Assembly: GCA_010909725.1 (NCBI GenBank)
Contig: JAACMV010000019.1
Coordinates: 372,001 to 436,000 of the forward strand
DNA from: Picochlorum sp. 'celeri'
Lineage: Eukaryota > Chlorophyta > Trebouxiophyceae
DNA length: 64,000 nucleotides
Direction: 5' to 3'
Shown here in pieces: positions 1 through 10,469 of this stretch. The position numbers and the translations under genes are program-made. The notes beneath the pieces were generated by a model, which did not search any database, was not told the origin of the DNA, and was given only the letters and a program-made list of their open reading frames with translations. Every line of letters starts with the position of its first letter. Within the stretch, counting starts at the first letter, position 1.

Positions 1-1046
1 AGCTGCCTTGGTAGTGAAGTTGCATGCTGTGCCCAACTGCAAAAGCTCACCAAATTTCATGGCATCAAGCTCTGCCACGCTCCAGAATTTCCCGAGAATC
101 GCCGACAAAGAATCCTTGTATGAATCACCGCCGGCTTCCATGGATTCTTGCAAGGAAACTTTTGCTTTCCTCATCTCATCCAATGTTGTGGAAACACATA
201 CTGATGACGAGTCACTCTCCGTTCCAGACGTAACTGCCAGCCCCTCTGGCAGCCGAAATTTCCAGATATTGTTTTTATCCGTATATGTAATCACGAGTTC
301 TTTTCTCAACATAGTAGAGAACGTCAAAATCAGCCTATCCTGGAACAATTTGCGATTCTGGTGTCGGAGAAACTCAATCTCTTTCAGACCCTTGTTGACA
401 TCTGCTTCCATTTTCAGCATATTCATCTTCGTTTTCTCCCGAAATCTCTTCTGGGCCTACATACATGATTATAAATCGCATGAGAACAACCCACTTTGAG
501 CCATCATGTGAAAACAATTCGCCAAAAGATGGACACTCACCCTTCTGTTCTTGGCTCTGGTAGCCTCCAACCGCCTTCGCTCCTTCTCAGTCATCCCATC
601 CTCCTGAGTGGAGATCAAGTTCCCACCTTCTCCAGCAGTAGACTTTCCCCTTCTGTCCAATTCCTTGGCGGCATCCAGAAAGACATCGAAGCGCGAGTCT
701 ACCCCGGTACTTCCACGTGCTTCGTCGGCGCCAACAGTAGATGCGTTCTCTCCAGAAGACAAAAGCGTCCCTATATATATTAATAATGTAAAAATAGGAA
801 TCCATATGAAGAATCAGATATCTAGAACCTGAACGTATTGGTGAGTTACCCCCCGCAGGGCAGAATCACGGGTCGCTGAAGCCTCACTTTGCCCATGCTT
901 CTTTAAAAACAACCATACCAAAGCATATGCATACCTTTTTGATTCTCAGGAGAAACAAGCTTCACGCTGAGGGTCCTTTCGAGCTCACAGAGAGTTTTCC
1001 AAGACTCCGGGGCATACCCGTTTCCTCGACCTTGTCTTGCGTCCAT
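1..1046 (-). CDS. bZIP transcription factor (3' end beyond window)
   Basis: Model: complement of exons 935-1046, 541-770 and <1-456; both introns (771-934 and 457-540) keep phase. The protein starts MDARQGRGNG. Its basic region spans the second intron and reads ATRAKNRR then AQKRFREK, giving N-R-R-A-Q-K-R-F-R. This is closer to the Yap/Pap1 type (NR-AQ--FR) than to the plant NR-SA-RSR type. A short leucine-zipper-like helix follows (MNMLKMEADVNKGLKEIEFL). The remainder, cut by the window edge, carries a conserved-looking W-S-V-A-E-L...M-K-F-G-E-L-L-Q-L-G stretch of unknown role. It is expected to be a nuclear DNA-binding dimer recognising ACGT- or TTAC-core sites. Target genes cannot be inferred. 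The start is the only in-frame ATG that precedes the first donor. Confidence 0.8.
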
Positions 1047-1441
1047 TGTCTACGTCCTGACAATATGCATACTGAAAATACAATGAATAATGCATAAAGA
1101 ATCGTCTACAAGGCGGGGCGTTGTCAGCATTGAGCACGCATCTCGCGTCATCGGAATCTGCAGATCATGTCACGATAGACATCACCACATGCATGTGGCG
1201 ACCAGGTACACGTGTCCCAATGTAGTATACGTAATACGTAACATCACATCATCGTTGATGGTGTGTTTGTATCTATGGTCCTGTATTCAAGATATCATAT
1301 ACATCTGTATGTATATATAAACACGATCACAATATTGTGCATGACCCCAACATATGTAAGTGGCCTCCTTTTCCGATACACTAGACTCGATAAACATGGT
1401 TCATCTGCTAGTGGCAGCCAACATGAGGGTCGATATTTCTT
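1047..1441 (-). promoter_or_regulatory. Upstream region of the bZIP gene with ACGT-core sites
   Basis: No gene is seen in these 395 bases. They lie upstream of the bZIP start and downstream of the fructosamine-kinase stop. They contain a CACGTG G-box (1209-1214), two adjacent TACGTA palindromes (1228-1233 and 1235-1240), a TACGTC near 1050 and a CCACATGCATGTGG palindrome near 1186-1199. ACGT cores are the usual targets of bZIP proteins, so self-regulation is possible but is only inferred. Confidence 0.3.
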
Positions 1442-2629
1442 CTATATCTTCGACACCAGTCGCTTCAACAGGTTCTCGCATTGACCATAGTAGCCTCCGC
1501 CGAATAAATTGTAATGGTTGAGCATATGGTAGAGGGTGTACAGATCATGGCGGTCTGAGAACCCAGGAGCCCTAGGGATCAATGCATGGTATGCATCGTA
1601 AAATTCTTTTCCAAATCCAGCACACCAGCTCATACCGAATTCTGCTTCAGAGTGACCGTAATACGCTGCTGGATCGATGAGACATGGCTTTCCTTCCACG
1701 CTTGCTATATTACCACTCCACAAGTCACCATGCAAGGTGCATGGTTTGATCTCCATATCTGCAGGGAAGAACACCTCGAGGTTATTGCACAGCTTCTCCC
1801 CTAGGACTGAAAGATTTTTGTCGCCTGCGAGCCTGAGCTGATGTTGCAGTCTGTGGACTTTGAAGAATGTGACCCAAGTATCAGTCCATGGATTTGGCTG
1901 TGGGGTCCCACCAATGGTGTTGTCAACATCGAAACCAAAGAATCCTTCCTGTGCTTTAGGATGCGATGGTGTTGATAGATGCATTCTCGCTAGACATTCT
2001 CCTAAAAGAGCTTGTGATGATCCACCATTCAGTTTGAGGTATTCCATCAAGATGAATGACCCCGTCCCAGCATCCCCACACTGATAGACATTGGGAATTC
2101 GAAGTGCCCCTGTATCTGCACATACGTATCGAACCATATCCTATCGTCATCCACACCATCATACACAACAGAAAATATAAGCATCCTCACCGAACATGGC
2201 CTTGAGGCCCAGGTATTCACCAAGAAACATGTCCTCAGATTTTCTTCCACGAGCAGTCTTTGCAAAGACCTTTTTCCCTTGAGAAGTTTCACACAAGTAA
2301 CAAGAACTCCAACTACTTCCCCCAAAGAATGTCATCTTCTCAACAGAGCCAAAACCAAGATCGCTCTCTATAACGCGATGAATCTCCTCATCAATATCAC
2401 TGCAATGTATGATAGATATCACTGACTGGCCTTCTCAGTGAGCCATCTAACCTTTGTATCAAACACACCAAGCATGGCAGGACACTGGGCCAGAACCGTA
2501 CCTAGATTTAGCCCTCACAATGCCTTTATTCATCCTTTTAACCGAGCGTGTCTGACCTCTTTTTACAAAGTTCGATTGACAAGGTTCAGCAGAGTGGACA
2601 ACATTCCCGCTCTGGTGCGCACTTAGCAT
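1442..2629 (-). CDS. FN3K: Fructosamine-3-kinase / ketosamine-3-kinase family protein, probably organelle-targeted
   Basis: Exons 2502-2629, 2191-2399 and 1442-2115 (complement) give 336 residues. The family phosphorylates sugar residues on glycated lysines so that they detach, a protein-repair reaction. Seen: the kinase-like fold with GGSSWSS near the N-terminus, the catalytic HGDLWSGNI motif and a metal-binding position in LIDPAAYYGH, plus the C-terminal LYHMLNHYNLFGGGY typical of the family. The first exon encodes an Arg/Ser/Lys-rich leader without acidic residues for about 40 positions (MLSAHQSGNV...), resembling a transit peptide; plant homologues are plastidic. The start in this separate first exon was chosen because exon 2 has no ATG before the conserved domain and the phases fit (2, then 1). 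Confidence 0.88.
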
Positions 2630-2987
2630 CTTGAGACCCTGTCAGATTGTTAAATAGGTAAATTATCGTAATCATATTGCCTATGAAGCATCCGCATTGA
2701 TCAATTGACCATGCCAGTCGTGGCGAATCCTTGGCTTCGATGATCTGAAGAGGACACTGGTTTCGAATCTTGAGAGCATCTAGATACGTTCAATTGAAAG
2801 GCATCGGGCAAAGAAACCGTCTCATCCTTGATATTTTTCCATCTTCATATAGCACATTGTCCAATCTACCCAGAGAATGTATTGAACAGGGAAAGACCTA
2901 GGCTATCGTTGATTGAGCGTGTTTTTCTCTCACGGAAACACACTTTTACTGTATTGAGAAGTCTCCTGTGCAATTTTAGCATAAAAA
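2630..2987. promoter_or_regulatory. Divergent promoter region, FN3K / isoamylase
   Basis: 358 bases between two start codons facing away from each other. No gene, tRNA or clear repeat is seen. It presumably carries both promoters and 5' leaders. Confidence 0.4.
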
Positions 2988-5865
2988 ATGAGTTCCCGAG
3001 GGCTTGTTTGCAGCACATTGCCCTTTTCGAGGAAAGATTCCATTTGTCGACACTGTTGGACTCGGGACAACGTCGGACTCAGGACAGCGATCAGGCGCAG
3101 GTCTGTCGCGATATGCTGTCTCATAGTGCCTATCAAACGTATCGAAATTGAATGATCGCATATGTATGCAGGGGGCGCGATGTTCACCCAGCGCAACGAG
3201 CTGCTGCTTCAGCAGTGGAGTCAGCAAGTGCTGCTGGCCTCGAATCAACAAAGAAGAGAAGAGAAAAGGGTGATCCATACGCGCTTATTCTTCCTGGATG
3301 TCCTGAACCAATGGGGGCTACGTATGAAGCAGATACGGTGCGTTGTCAATTGAGGGTATCGTGATACGAATGTGGCATTCATCTCAGAGTGGGCATGATG
3401 GTTGTCTGTAGAATGTGGTGAACTTTGCTCTTTTTTCTTCGAATGCAACTTCTGTGAGTTTGTGTCTTTATACCGAGGAGGACATAATTAATGGAAAGGT
3501 GTCATACGAAATTACATTGGATGAAGCGGTGCACAGGACCGGGGATGTATGGCATGTTGCCTTTCAGGACTTGGAGGCATCCTTCTTGTACGGATACAGG
3601 ATTGGAGGCCCTCAGAACGATGGGAGTTTCTTTCGAGCTGGATTGGAATTCTCACCTGTACGTTGTAATGAGAGTAAATTTGTATTGGATGTCCATGTAA
3701 TGTTCGTGAAACTGCGTGTGCAGGATAGCATCGTTGTGGATCCCTATGCCAAGAGTATCTTCAACGGGAGGAGAGAATTTGGACAACTTGCGGGTTCACA
3801 GGAGGAGCTGGATCAGACGGCTCGCACATGGCCACAAGCGGCAGGATTAGTTCCAGGCCCAGATGATGAATTTGATTGGGAGGGAGATAAACCACTTGAT
3901 ATCCCAATAGAGGATTTGATCATCTATGAAGCTCATGTGAGAGGGTTTACAGCAGATGAGAGTTCAGGGGTGGAGAGCCCTGGCACCTATGCTGGATTGG
4001 TAGAAAAGTTAGATTATTTAAAATACCTTGGAATCAATGCGATAGAACTTCTGCCGGTTTATGAGTTTAATGAGTTGGAGTACTACCAAGTGGGATTGGA
4101 GGACGGCTCTATGAATCGATACAACTTTTGGGGATACAGCACTGTTGGGTTCTTTGCCCCAATGGCACGGTATAGCAGTGCCATGAAATGTGATACTGCC
4201 AATGCTGCTGAAGCATCTAGACAAGTAATCAATGAATTCAAGAATTTTGTCAAGGAGAGTCACAAAAGAGGTATTGAGGTCATTTTAGATGTTGTGTTTA
4301 ACCACACTGCAGAGGGGAATGAGCATGGACCAACCATTTCTTTTCGAGGCATTGATAATAGAGTGTATTACATGTTGGCTCCAAAAGGGGAGTATTATAA
4401 CTATTCAGGCTGTGGAAATACATTCAATTGCAATCATCCTGTAGTTCGGAAATTCATCGTGGATTGTCTCAGGTATTGGGTTGAGGAAATGCACGTCGAT
4501 GGATTCAGGTTTGACCTTGCTTCCATCATGACGAGAGCCCATTCTTTGTGGCACACAGCACCCAATGAAAGTGATGATCAAATCATGGAAGAAGCAATGA
4601 AGAAATATTTCCCCTCAGATATGTCAGGCGAGTGGTCTGAGACATCAGATGTTGAATCTGATGAAGGTCCTGTTGGAGGGATTATTCCAGACGGAGCTGG
4701 AGCTCCAACTGGGACACCACTTTCAGACCCCCCTCTCATAGCATCGATTTCCTCCGATCCAGTCTTATCTAGAACCAAATTGATTGCAGAAGCATGGGAT
4801 TGTGATGGTCTCAACCAGGTTGGAGCATTTCCTCACTATGGGGGTAGATGGTCAGAATGGAATGGGCATTTCCGTGACGCTACGCGGCAATTCATTAAAG
4901 GGACTGATGGAAATTGGACTGGAGCGTTCGCAGCATCTTTGTGTGGATCGCCGAATATCTATGTCAATGAACCAGGTGAGCATGACTGGTGGGGCAACAA
5001 TGGCGGTCGTCGTTGGAAATCTGGCCGTGGACCAGGGGCTTCCATCAACTTTGTGACGGCGCATGATGGATTTACTCTTGCTGATCTTGTGTCGTATAAT
5101 GAAAAGCACAATGAACAGAATGGAGAGGACAATAGAGATGGGGAGAGTCACAACTTGAGTTGGAATTGTGGTGAAGAGGGAGTCACTGAGGACATCTCTG
5201 TGCAGTTTTTGCGCTCACGACAGATGCGCAATTTCATGACCGCCCTTCTTGTATCAAACGGAGTGCCAATGATCCTTATGGGAGACGAGTATGGGCATTC
5301 AAAGAATGGAAACAACAACACATACTGCCATGATTCGCCATTGAATTACATTGACTGGTGTCTTGCGAAAGCAGACACGAATGGAATGCTTCGATTCACC
5401 CGATCAATGATATCTTTGAGGAAAGAATTCAAAATGCTCCGAAGGCAGCAGTATGTATCCGATGCAGATGTTGAGTGGCATGGAGTAGAGCCTGGAAACC
5501 CAGACTGGAGCGAGACATCGCGATTCCTTGCTCTCACCGTAAAAGGCCACGATGAACACGCAGATATCTACATTGCATTTAATACCTCGCATGAATCTGA
5601 GATGGTGCAGTTGCCACAGATGCACGGAAGGAAGTGGCTTCCTTTAGTTGACACTGGAAAGGTGGCACCTTTTGATATTCTTATTGCAGATGAACGCCTT
5701 TCAGAAGAGGCAGTTCAAGCTGCACAGGCTGCTCAGGAAATGTGGACCCTTCAGAATACATATCCCATGCTTCCTTGGTCATGCATACTCCTGAAGAGTG
5801 TAGAGGCAACAGATAAGGATGTCATCTGCATGCCTGATAGCTACATGAAAGATTTGAATATGTGA
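2988..5865 (+). CDS. ISA: Isoamylase-type starch debranching enzyme
   Basis: Exons 2988-3100, 3172-3337, 3412-3657 and 3724-5865 give 888 residues. It hydrolyses alpha-1,6 branches of glucans in starch metabolism. Seen: N-terminal CBM48 region starting PYALILPGCPEPMGAT; GH13 catalytic residues Asp439 (GFRFDLASI), Glu531 (LIAEAWD) and His622-Asp623 (VTAHDGFTL); GDEYGHSKNGNNNTYCHD downstream, as in GlgX/isoamylases. Exon 1 encodes a Ser/Arg/Cys-rich leader (MSSRGLVCSTLPFSRK) that looks like a plastid transit peptide. An acidic insertion of about 45 residues (around DVESDEGPVGG) separates the Asp and Glu motifs. The third intron (3658-3723, 66 nt) has no stop and could be mistaken for coding; removing it restores EFSP-DSIVVDPYAK, the expected alignment. 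Closest to ISA3/ISA1-like enzymes; the subclass is not resolved. Confidence 0.93.
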
Positions 5866-6164
5866 CCCTGTTGATATTTTGTTACTGCCATGCACAGCAC
5901 CATTTTGGGAATTGAAAACAACCGTTACGTAGTAATTAATCACAACGTGCGCTCGCATCTATGTGAAGCAACTGATCAATCTGTTCCATACAATGACCAA
6001 GCCATGGTGGTCAACAAGAGGCAATTTCAAACACACACTCTTGGTGGACCCCAAATGAATGAACCACGTCAAGTGCTGGATATTCGATGAGTTAGTGGCA
6101 TTTTTTCTGTTTTATTGGAATATATTCACATATCGATAGGATCTCTTGTGTATCGTCGGTGATA
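5866..6164. other. Intergenic region between isoamylase and TBCA
   Basis: About 300 bases without a supported gene. A 66-codon open frame at 5890-6090 (+) starts with ATG but matches nothing I know and has no splice or context support. The region presumably holds the isoamylase 3' end and the TBCA promoter. Confidence 0.3.
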
Positions 6165-6624
6165 ATGTCGGAACAGTTGCGGTCGATTACTATCAAGACT
6201 GGCATTGTTCGCCGATTGGCCAAAGAGCTCAACATGTACAGGGAAGAGGAGAAAAAAGAAAAAGAAAAAGTGCAGAAAATGAAAGAGTCCGGGGCAGATC
6301 CCTATGACATCAAATATGCGGTAGGTGCTGTGGGTTGTCTTACTATAACCACAACGCTTTCCATGACGAATTGATCTGCCATGTGCTTACAGGAGAGTAT
6401 AATGAATGAATCTAGTGCCATGGTCCCTGACACGGAGCAGAGGCTGAAAGTCGCTATCAAAGATCTAACAAGTTGCTTGGTGCGTACATGATTTGTCTCA
6501 CCTCCATGTCTGGCCTGCACTGTACGTTTCTTCATGTCTGCAGGAAGAAAATCAAAGCTTGGAAAAGACGGACGAATTTCAAGCTGCTACTGAGATCCTG
6601 GAAAACGCAACATCAATCCAATAA
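6165..6624 (+). CDS. TBCA: Tubulin-specific chaperone A (tubulin cofactor A)
   Basis: Exons 6165-6320, 6393-6479 and 6544-6624 give 107 residues, the usual length. The protein captures beta-tubulin folding intermediates in the cytosol. Seen: an all-helical small protein with ITIKTGIVRRLAKEL near the start, the charged EEEKKEKEKVQKMKESGADP segment, and DPYDIKYAESIMNES followed by MVPDTEQRL, the family's signature order. The start is the first ATG; a GTG lies six bases upstream. The stop is only 23 bp from the stop of the MAPK15 gene on the other strand, so the 3' UTRs must overlap. Confidence 0.95.
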
Positions 6625-6647
6625 TACATGGCATGTACTAGTATATA

Positions 6648-8089
6648 TTATTGCTGCAATTCTTTTCCTGACTGTTTTGAACTCTTGCTGGATTTTGACT
6701 TTTCCAGCTTTGCTGCCTCCCTCATTTTCATTCTCCTTCTAATTTCCTTCTTCTTCTTCACGATTTCCAAATACAAGCGTTCACGGTACTGTGATATACT
6801 ATACTTTGTATTATCATCAATTGGAATGGTAATTGTCTTTCCAGCTACAGGCTCGTCATCTGGGTTGTAGAACTGGGCACAGTATGGATGCTTGAGAGCC
6901 TCTTCTGCACTTATTCTTTTATCTGGATTGAAATGCATCAATTTACTTAGCAAGTCTAGAGCCTCTGGTGTCGCTGTAGGAAATTTGGCCTCCAATCGTG
7001 GTATTTCTGGCGCTCTCATCGTCTCAAGCATGGTCGCAGCAAAAGGCGACTGAATAGCTTCTACGTCTTCGGCGGACGGCCTTCCTGTTATGTCCAAAAT
7101 TCTTTCCAATTGATTCATTGTTGAAGAGCCGGGGAAGATTGGCTTTCCCACGATGAGTTCTCCCAGAATACAACCACAGGCCCACATGTCCACACCAAAT
7201 GTATACCGTGCAGACGACAGGAGAATCTCCGGCGCTCTGTACCATCTCGTCGCAACATAGTCAGTTAATGCAGTATTATTTTCCTCAGTATGCAGTTGAG
7301 CAATTGATCTCGCAAGACCAAAATCAGCCATCTTCACGTTGCATTCACTATTTAAAAGGACATTGCTAGGCTGCAGGCACAACATCACATAAGTTGCTAG
7401 TAAACACACGTTACCACACAACCACAAACGCACCTTGATATCACGATGCAACAATTGTGCAGAATGCATGTATTTGAGAGATCTAAATATCTGGTACATG
7501 ATGTACTGTTTATGAATCTCTTGTAAGATACGAGCGCGAATCACAGCATGCAAATCTGTTTCCATGAATTCGAATACAAGATAAATATCTCTGTCATTTT
7601 CAGCTTTCAAAACATTTAACAACCTGCACAAGACAAGCACACACATCAGCTCCTGTACTCGGGACACCAAGGGTTCTCCACAACCACCTACTTGATGATA
7701 TTGTCGTGATTATTCAACTCCTGAAGAAACATGATCTCTCGGAATGTTCTCTGCATAACAGAGGGGAAGAATGATACGATGACGCCACAGTCACGAACAC
7801 ACACTTGAGACAAAGAAAAATACCTGAGCATCTGTAGCATTCTGAAATGCGTCAAAGATCTTCTTCAGCGCCACAGTCTGACCATTCTTTTTATCAATTG
7901 CTTTCCAAACGATCCCATACGCCTGCAGCAGAGCACAATGATGAGCATGTTGCGATACAGCAGCTGAAACACCTTTTCACGATCGCATCTTTGGATTCAG
8001 GCTGTATTCATCCACAAACGCACCCCTTTCCCCAATTTCTTCTGTATTTCGTACTTATTCAGTACGTGCTTATCAATTTCTTCACTCAT
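6648..8089 (-). CDS. MAPK15: MAP kinase of the MAPK15 / ERK7-8 class
   Basis: Exons 8024-8089, 7824-7922, 7692-7750, 7434-7623 and 6648-7370 (complement) give 378 residues. Seen: glycine loop [34 protein letters not shown] and [10 protein letters not shown] (diagnostic of this subfamily), HRDIKPSNVLL, DFGLARS, and [13 protein letters not shown]. The activation motif is Thr174-Asp175-Tyr176 (TDY) rather than the animal ERK7/8 TEY. The C-terminal tail is short and basic ([20 protein letters not shown]), without the long extension of animal MAPK15. In animals, ciliates and kinetoplastids this class is linked to cilia and basal bodies. The fourth intron (7371-7433, 63 nt) is a stop-free multiple of three. 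It shares a divergent promoter with the acyl-CoA oxidase gene. Confidence 0.93.
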
Positions 8090-8295
8090 AGAGCCATTCG
8101 CGTTGCAGAGTAGCCGTTGTGATGTACAATTCACTGTTCAAGTGTCAATCGTCTATGCGAACGTCTGTCAACGAATCTTGGTGCGCATTATTGTTATTTT
8201 TTTCTGTCTTGGGAGTTGTAACCCAATGACGATACCGTGAAGATAGAACCGATGATCTTGGCGTCTAAACTAAAATAAGGAAGGCAAACATTGCA

Positions 8296-10428
8296 ATGTT
8301 CAAACATGAGAACCAGGGATGGCTCACCAGTTTCGTATGTATACTACAGAAAATGGGTGATTGTAGATCGACAGATAGAGAGAGACAACGGCAGATTGTT
8401 GAGGAGGCGACGCGGCCAATTGTACAGGTCACGTCTCACCCAGTGCAGGATGCGGCGATGGAGCGAGCAAAAGCTACATTTTGCTCTGATAATTTGAGTG
8501 TATACTTGAATGGGGGAGTTGAATGTCTGGAGAGACGGAAGCAGTTGATCGATATTCTATCCAAACAGCCTTGGGGAGATAAAAAGAACAGATATTTTCT
8601 GTCCAGGGAGGAGGAGCACGTGGCAGGATTACGGGGTGCAGTTGGGATATGGAAGATGATGAAGGAGCACAATTTAAGTATCCAAGATGCTGCTGAGATG
8701 AGGCAGTTGCTGTTTCTTCCTGGTGGATTTGAGTTGCACATTGGTATGTTTATACCGACCATTTTATCTCAGGGGACTCGGGAGCAGCAGGATCGGTGGA
8801 TGCCTCTCTGTATGGATTTACGACTGATAGGCACGTATGCTCAGACTGAGCTAGGTCATGGTACATTTTTGAGGGGATTAGAGACGGTGGCCGTGTACGA
8901 TCCCGAGACTCGTTCATTTATAATTCATTCACCAACCTTGACAGCCACAAAATGGTGGCCTGGTGGCCTGGGTAAAACGTGTACCCATGCCATCTTAATG
9001 GCCCGGCTGATCACCAAGGGAAAAGATTATGGTCCCCATGCTTTCGTTGTCCAGTTGAGGGACTTGGAGACGCATAAAGCTCTACCTGGTGTAGAAGTTG
9101 GAGATATAGGTCCCAAGATGGGCTATCACGGCGTGGACAATGGTTTCTTGAGATTTGACCACGTGAAAGTTCCTAGAGATGCGATGCTGATGCGATACTC
9201 GTCCATCACAGAGGATGGTACATATGTTCCACCTCCTCCGCGAAATTCAAAGGCTAGTTATGGTACAATGGTGTATGTTAGGGCAACAATTGTTCGTGAC
9301 GCAGGTGATTTTTTGGGGAGAGCTGCAACTATTGCCGTCAGATACACAGCCATTCGACGACAGAGCTCTCCTGATGCATCTAGACGTGAGTTGCAGATAT
9401 TAGACTATGAGAATGTGTACGAGACATTGATGCCAATTGTTGCTGCATCATTTGCTTTGAGATTTATGGGAAAGAACATCATGTCAATGTACAATGCATT
9501 TGTCAAAGCAAAGGAGAATGATGATTTCTCAACGTTGCCAGAATTACACGCACTTTCATCCGGATTGAAAGCATTCTGTACTGACGCGGCTAGCTTTGGT
9601 ATCGAAGAATGCAGGAGAACATGTGGTGGCCAGGGATACTCTGTGCTCTCTGGCTTGCCCACTATTTATACCTCCTATGTTCAGAATGTTACCTGGGAGG
9701 GAGATAATAATGTCATGTACCTTCAGATGGCTAGGTATCTTATGAAAATGAAGGCAGGTGTCACCAAGGAGAAAACCATGTCAATGTATTCTAAACAGCA
9801 TGTGATCAGGCCATCCCAGGCTAGGGTCCCAGCAGACTGGACACAGACTGACAATGTTGCGCAAGCTCTTAAGAATGCCTGCGCGCATGCAGCCCAAATA
9901 TGCATTTCTAGAATATCACCACATGCTCAAGCACAGCCAGTGTTCGAAGGAGATCTATGGAACAGTTCAACCATGGATCTCATCAACCTTGCAAAGTCAC
10001 ACTGCAGACTTGTTACATACATGGCATTTTTGGAGGAAATTTCCCATGCATGCTCAGACAGGGCTGTGCAACCAGAAAGCATTCATGTCCTGAGGGAATT
10101 ATGCTCGTTGTTTGGACTTGTATGCCTGCAAGAGTCTGGAGCCGCATTGCTGGAATGTGGCCATATCACTGGCGACCAGCATGCAATGATTCGCCATCAA
10201 TTCAAAGTAGTGTGCAGATCTCTTCGAAAAAATGCAATCGCGCTTGTTGATTCATTCGGTTACGACGACTACCTCTTGAATTCTGCGATCGGACGAAAGG
10301 ATGGAAATGTCTACGAGACACTGCTTGAAACTGCCAAGAGATCACCGTTCAATGCAACTGAGCAAGGCCCAGGATGGAATCCCGTGCTGAAAGACCTGTT
10401 GAATCCCCAGGCAAGAAGCAAATTGTAA
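8296..10428 (+). CDS. ACX: Peroxisomal acyl-CoA oxidase
   Basis: A single uninterrupted exon of 710 residues, unusual in this window. It catalyses the first, FAD-dependent step of peroxisomal beta-oxidation, giving trans-2-enoyl-CoA and H2O2. Seen: the signature run GTYAQTELGHGTFLRGLET, the flavin/substrate segment TATKWWPGGLGKTCTHA, PKMGYHGVDNGFLRFDHVKV, and the C-terminal ECRRTCGGQGYSVLSGLPT block. It ends in Ser-Lys-Leu (NPQARSKL), a canonical PTS1 peroxisomal signal. The start is taken at 8296; an in-frame ATG at 8353 (MGDCRSTDRE) would give a length closer to homologues and may be the real start. The next gene (RRF) begins only 41 bp downstream on the same strand. The stop codon lies within a TGTAA element. 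Confidence 0.95.
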   Translation: MFKHENQGWLTSFVCILQKMGDCRSTDRERQRQIVEEATRPIVQVTSHPVQDAAMERAKATFCSDNLSVYLNGGVECLERRKQLIDILSKQPWGDKKNRYFLSREEEHVAGLRGAVGIWKMMKEHNLSIQDAAEMRQLLFLPGGFELHIGMFIPTILSQGTREQQDRWMPLCMDLRLIGTYAQTELGHGTFLRGLETVAVYDPETRSFIIHSPTLTATKWWPGGLGKTCTHAILMARLITKGKDYGPHAFVVQLRDLETHKALPGVEVGDIGPKMGYHGVDNGFLRFDHVKVPRDAMLMRYSSITEDGTYVPPPPRNSKASYGTMVYVRATIVRDAGDFLGRAATIAVRYTAIRRQSSPDASRRELQILDYENVYETLMPIVAASFALRFMGKNIMSMYNAFVKAKENDDFSTLPELHALSSGLKAFCTDAASFGIEECRRTCGGQGYSVLSGLPTIYTSYVQNVTWEGDNNVMYLQMARYLMKMKAGVTKEKTMSMYSKQHVIRPSQARVPADWTQTDNVAQALKNACAHAAQICISRISPHAQAQPVFEGDLWNSSTMDLINLAKSHCRLVTYMAFLEEISHACSDRAVQPESIHVLRELCSLFGLVCLQESGAALLECGHITGDQHAMIRHQFKVVCRSLRKNAIALVDSFGYDDYLLNSAIGRKDGNVYETLLETAKRSPFNATEQGPGWNPVLKDLLNPQARSKL

Positions 10429-10469
10429 TAACTTCTCATCTACGAATTCTCAAATACATACAGGTGAAA

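Noticed and set aside
5890..6090. 66-codon ATG-initiated open frame after isoamylase
   Set aside because: Its length is expected by chance, no domain or homologue is recognised, and there is no splice or neighbour support.
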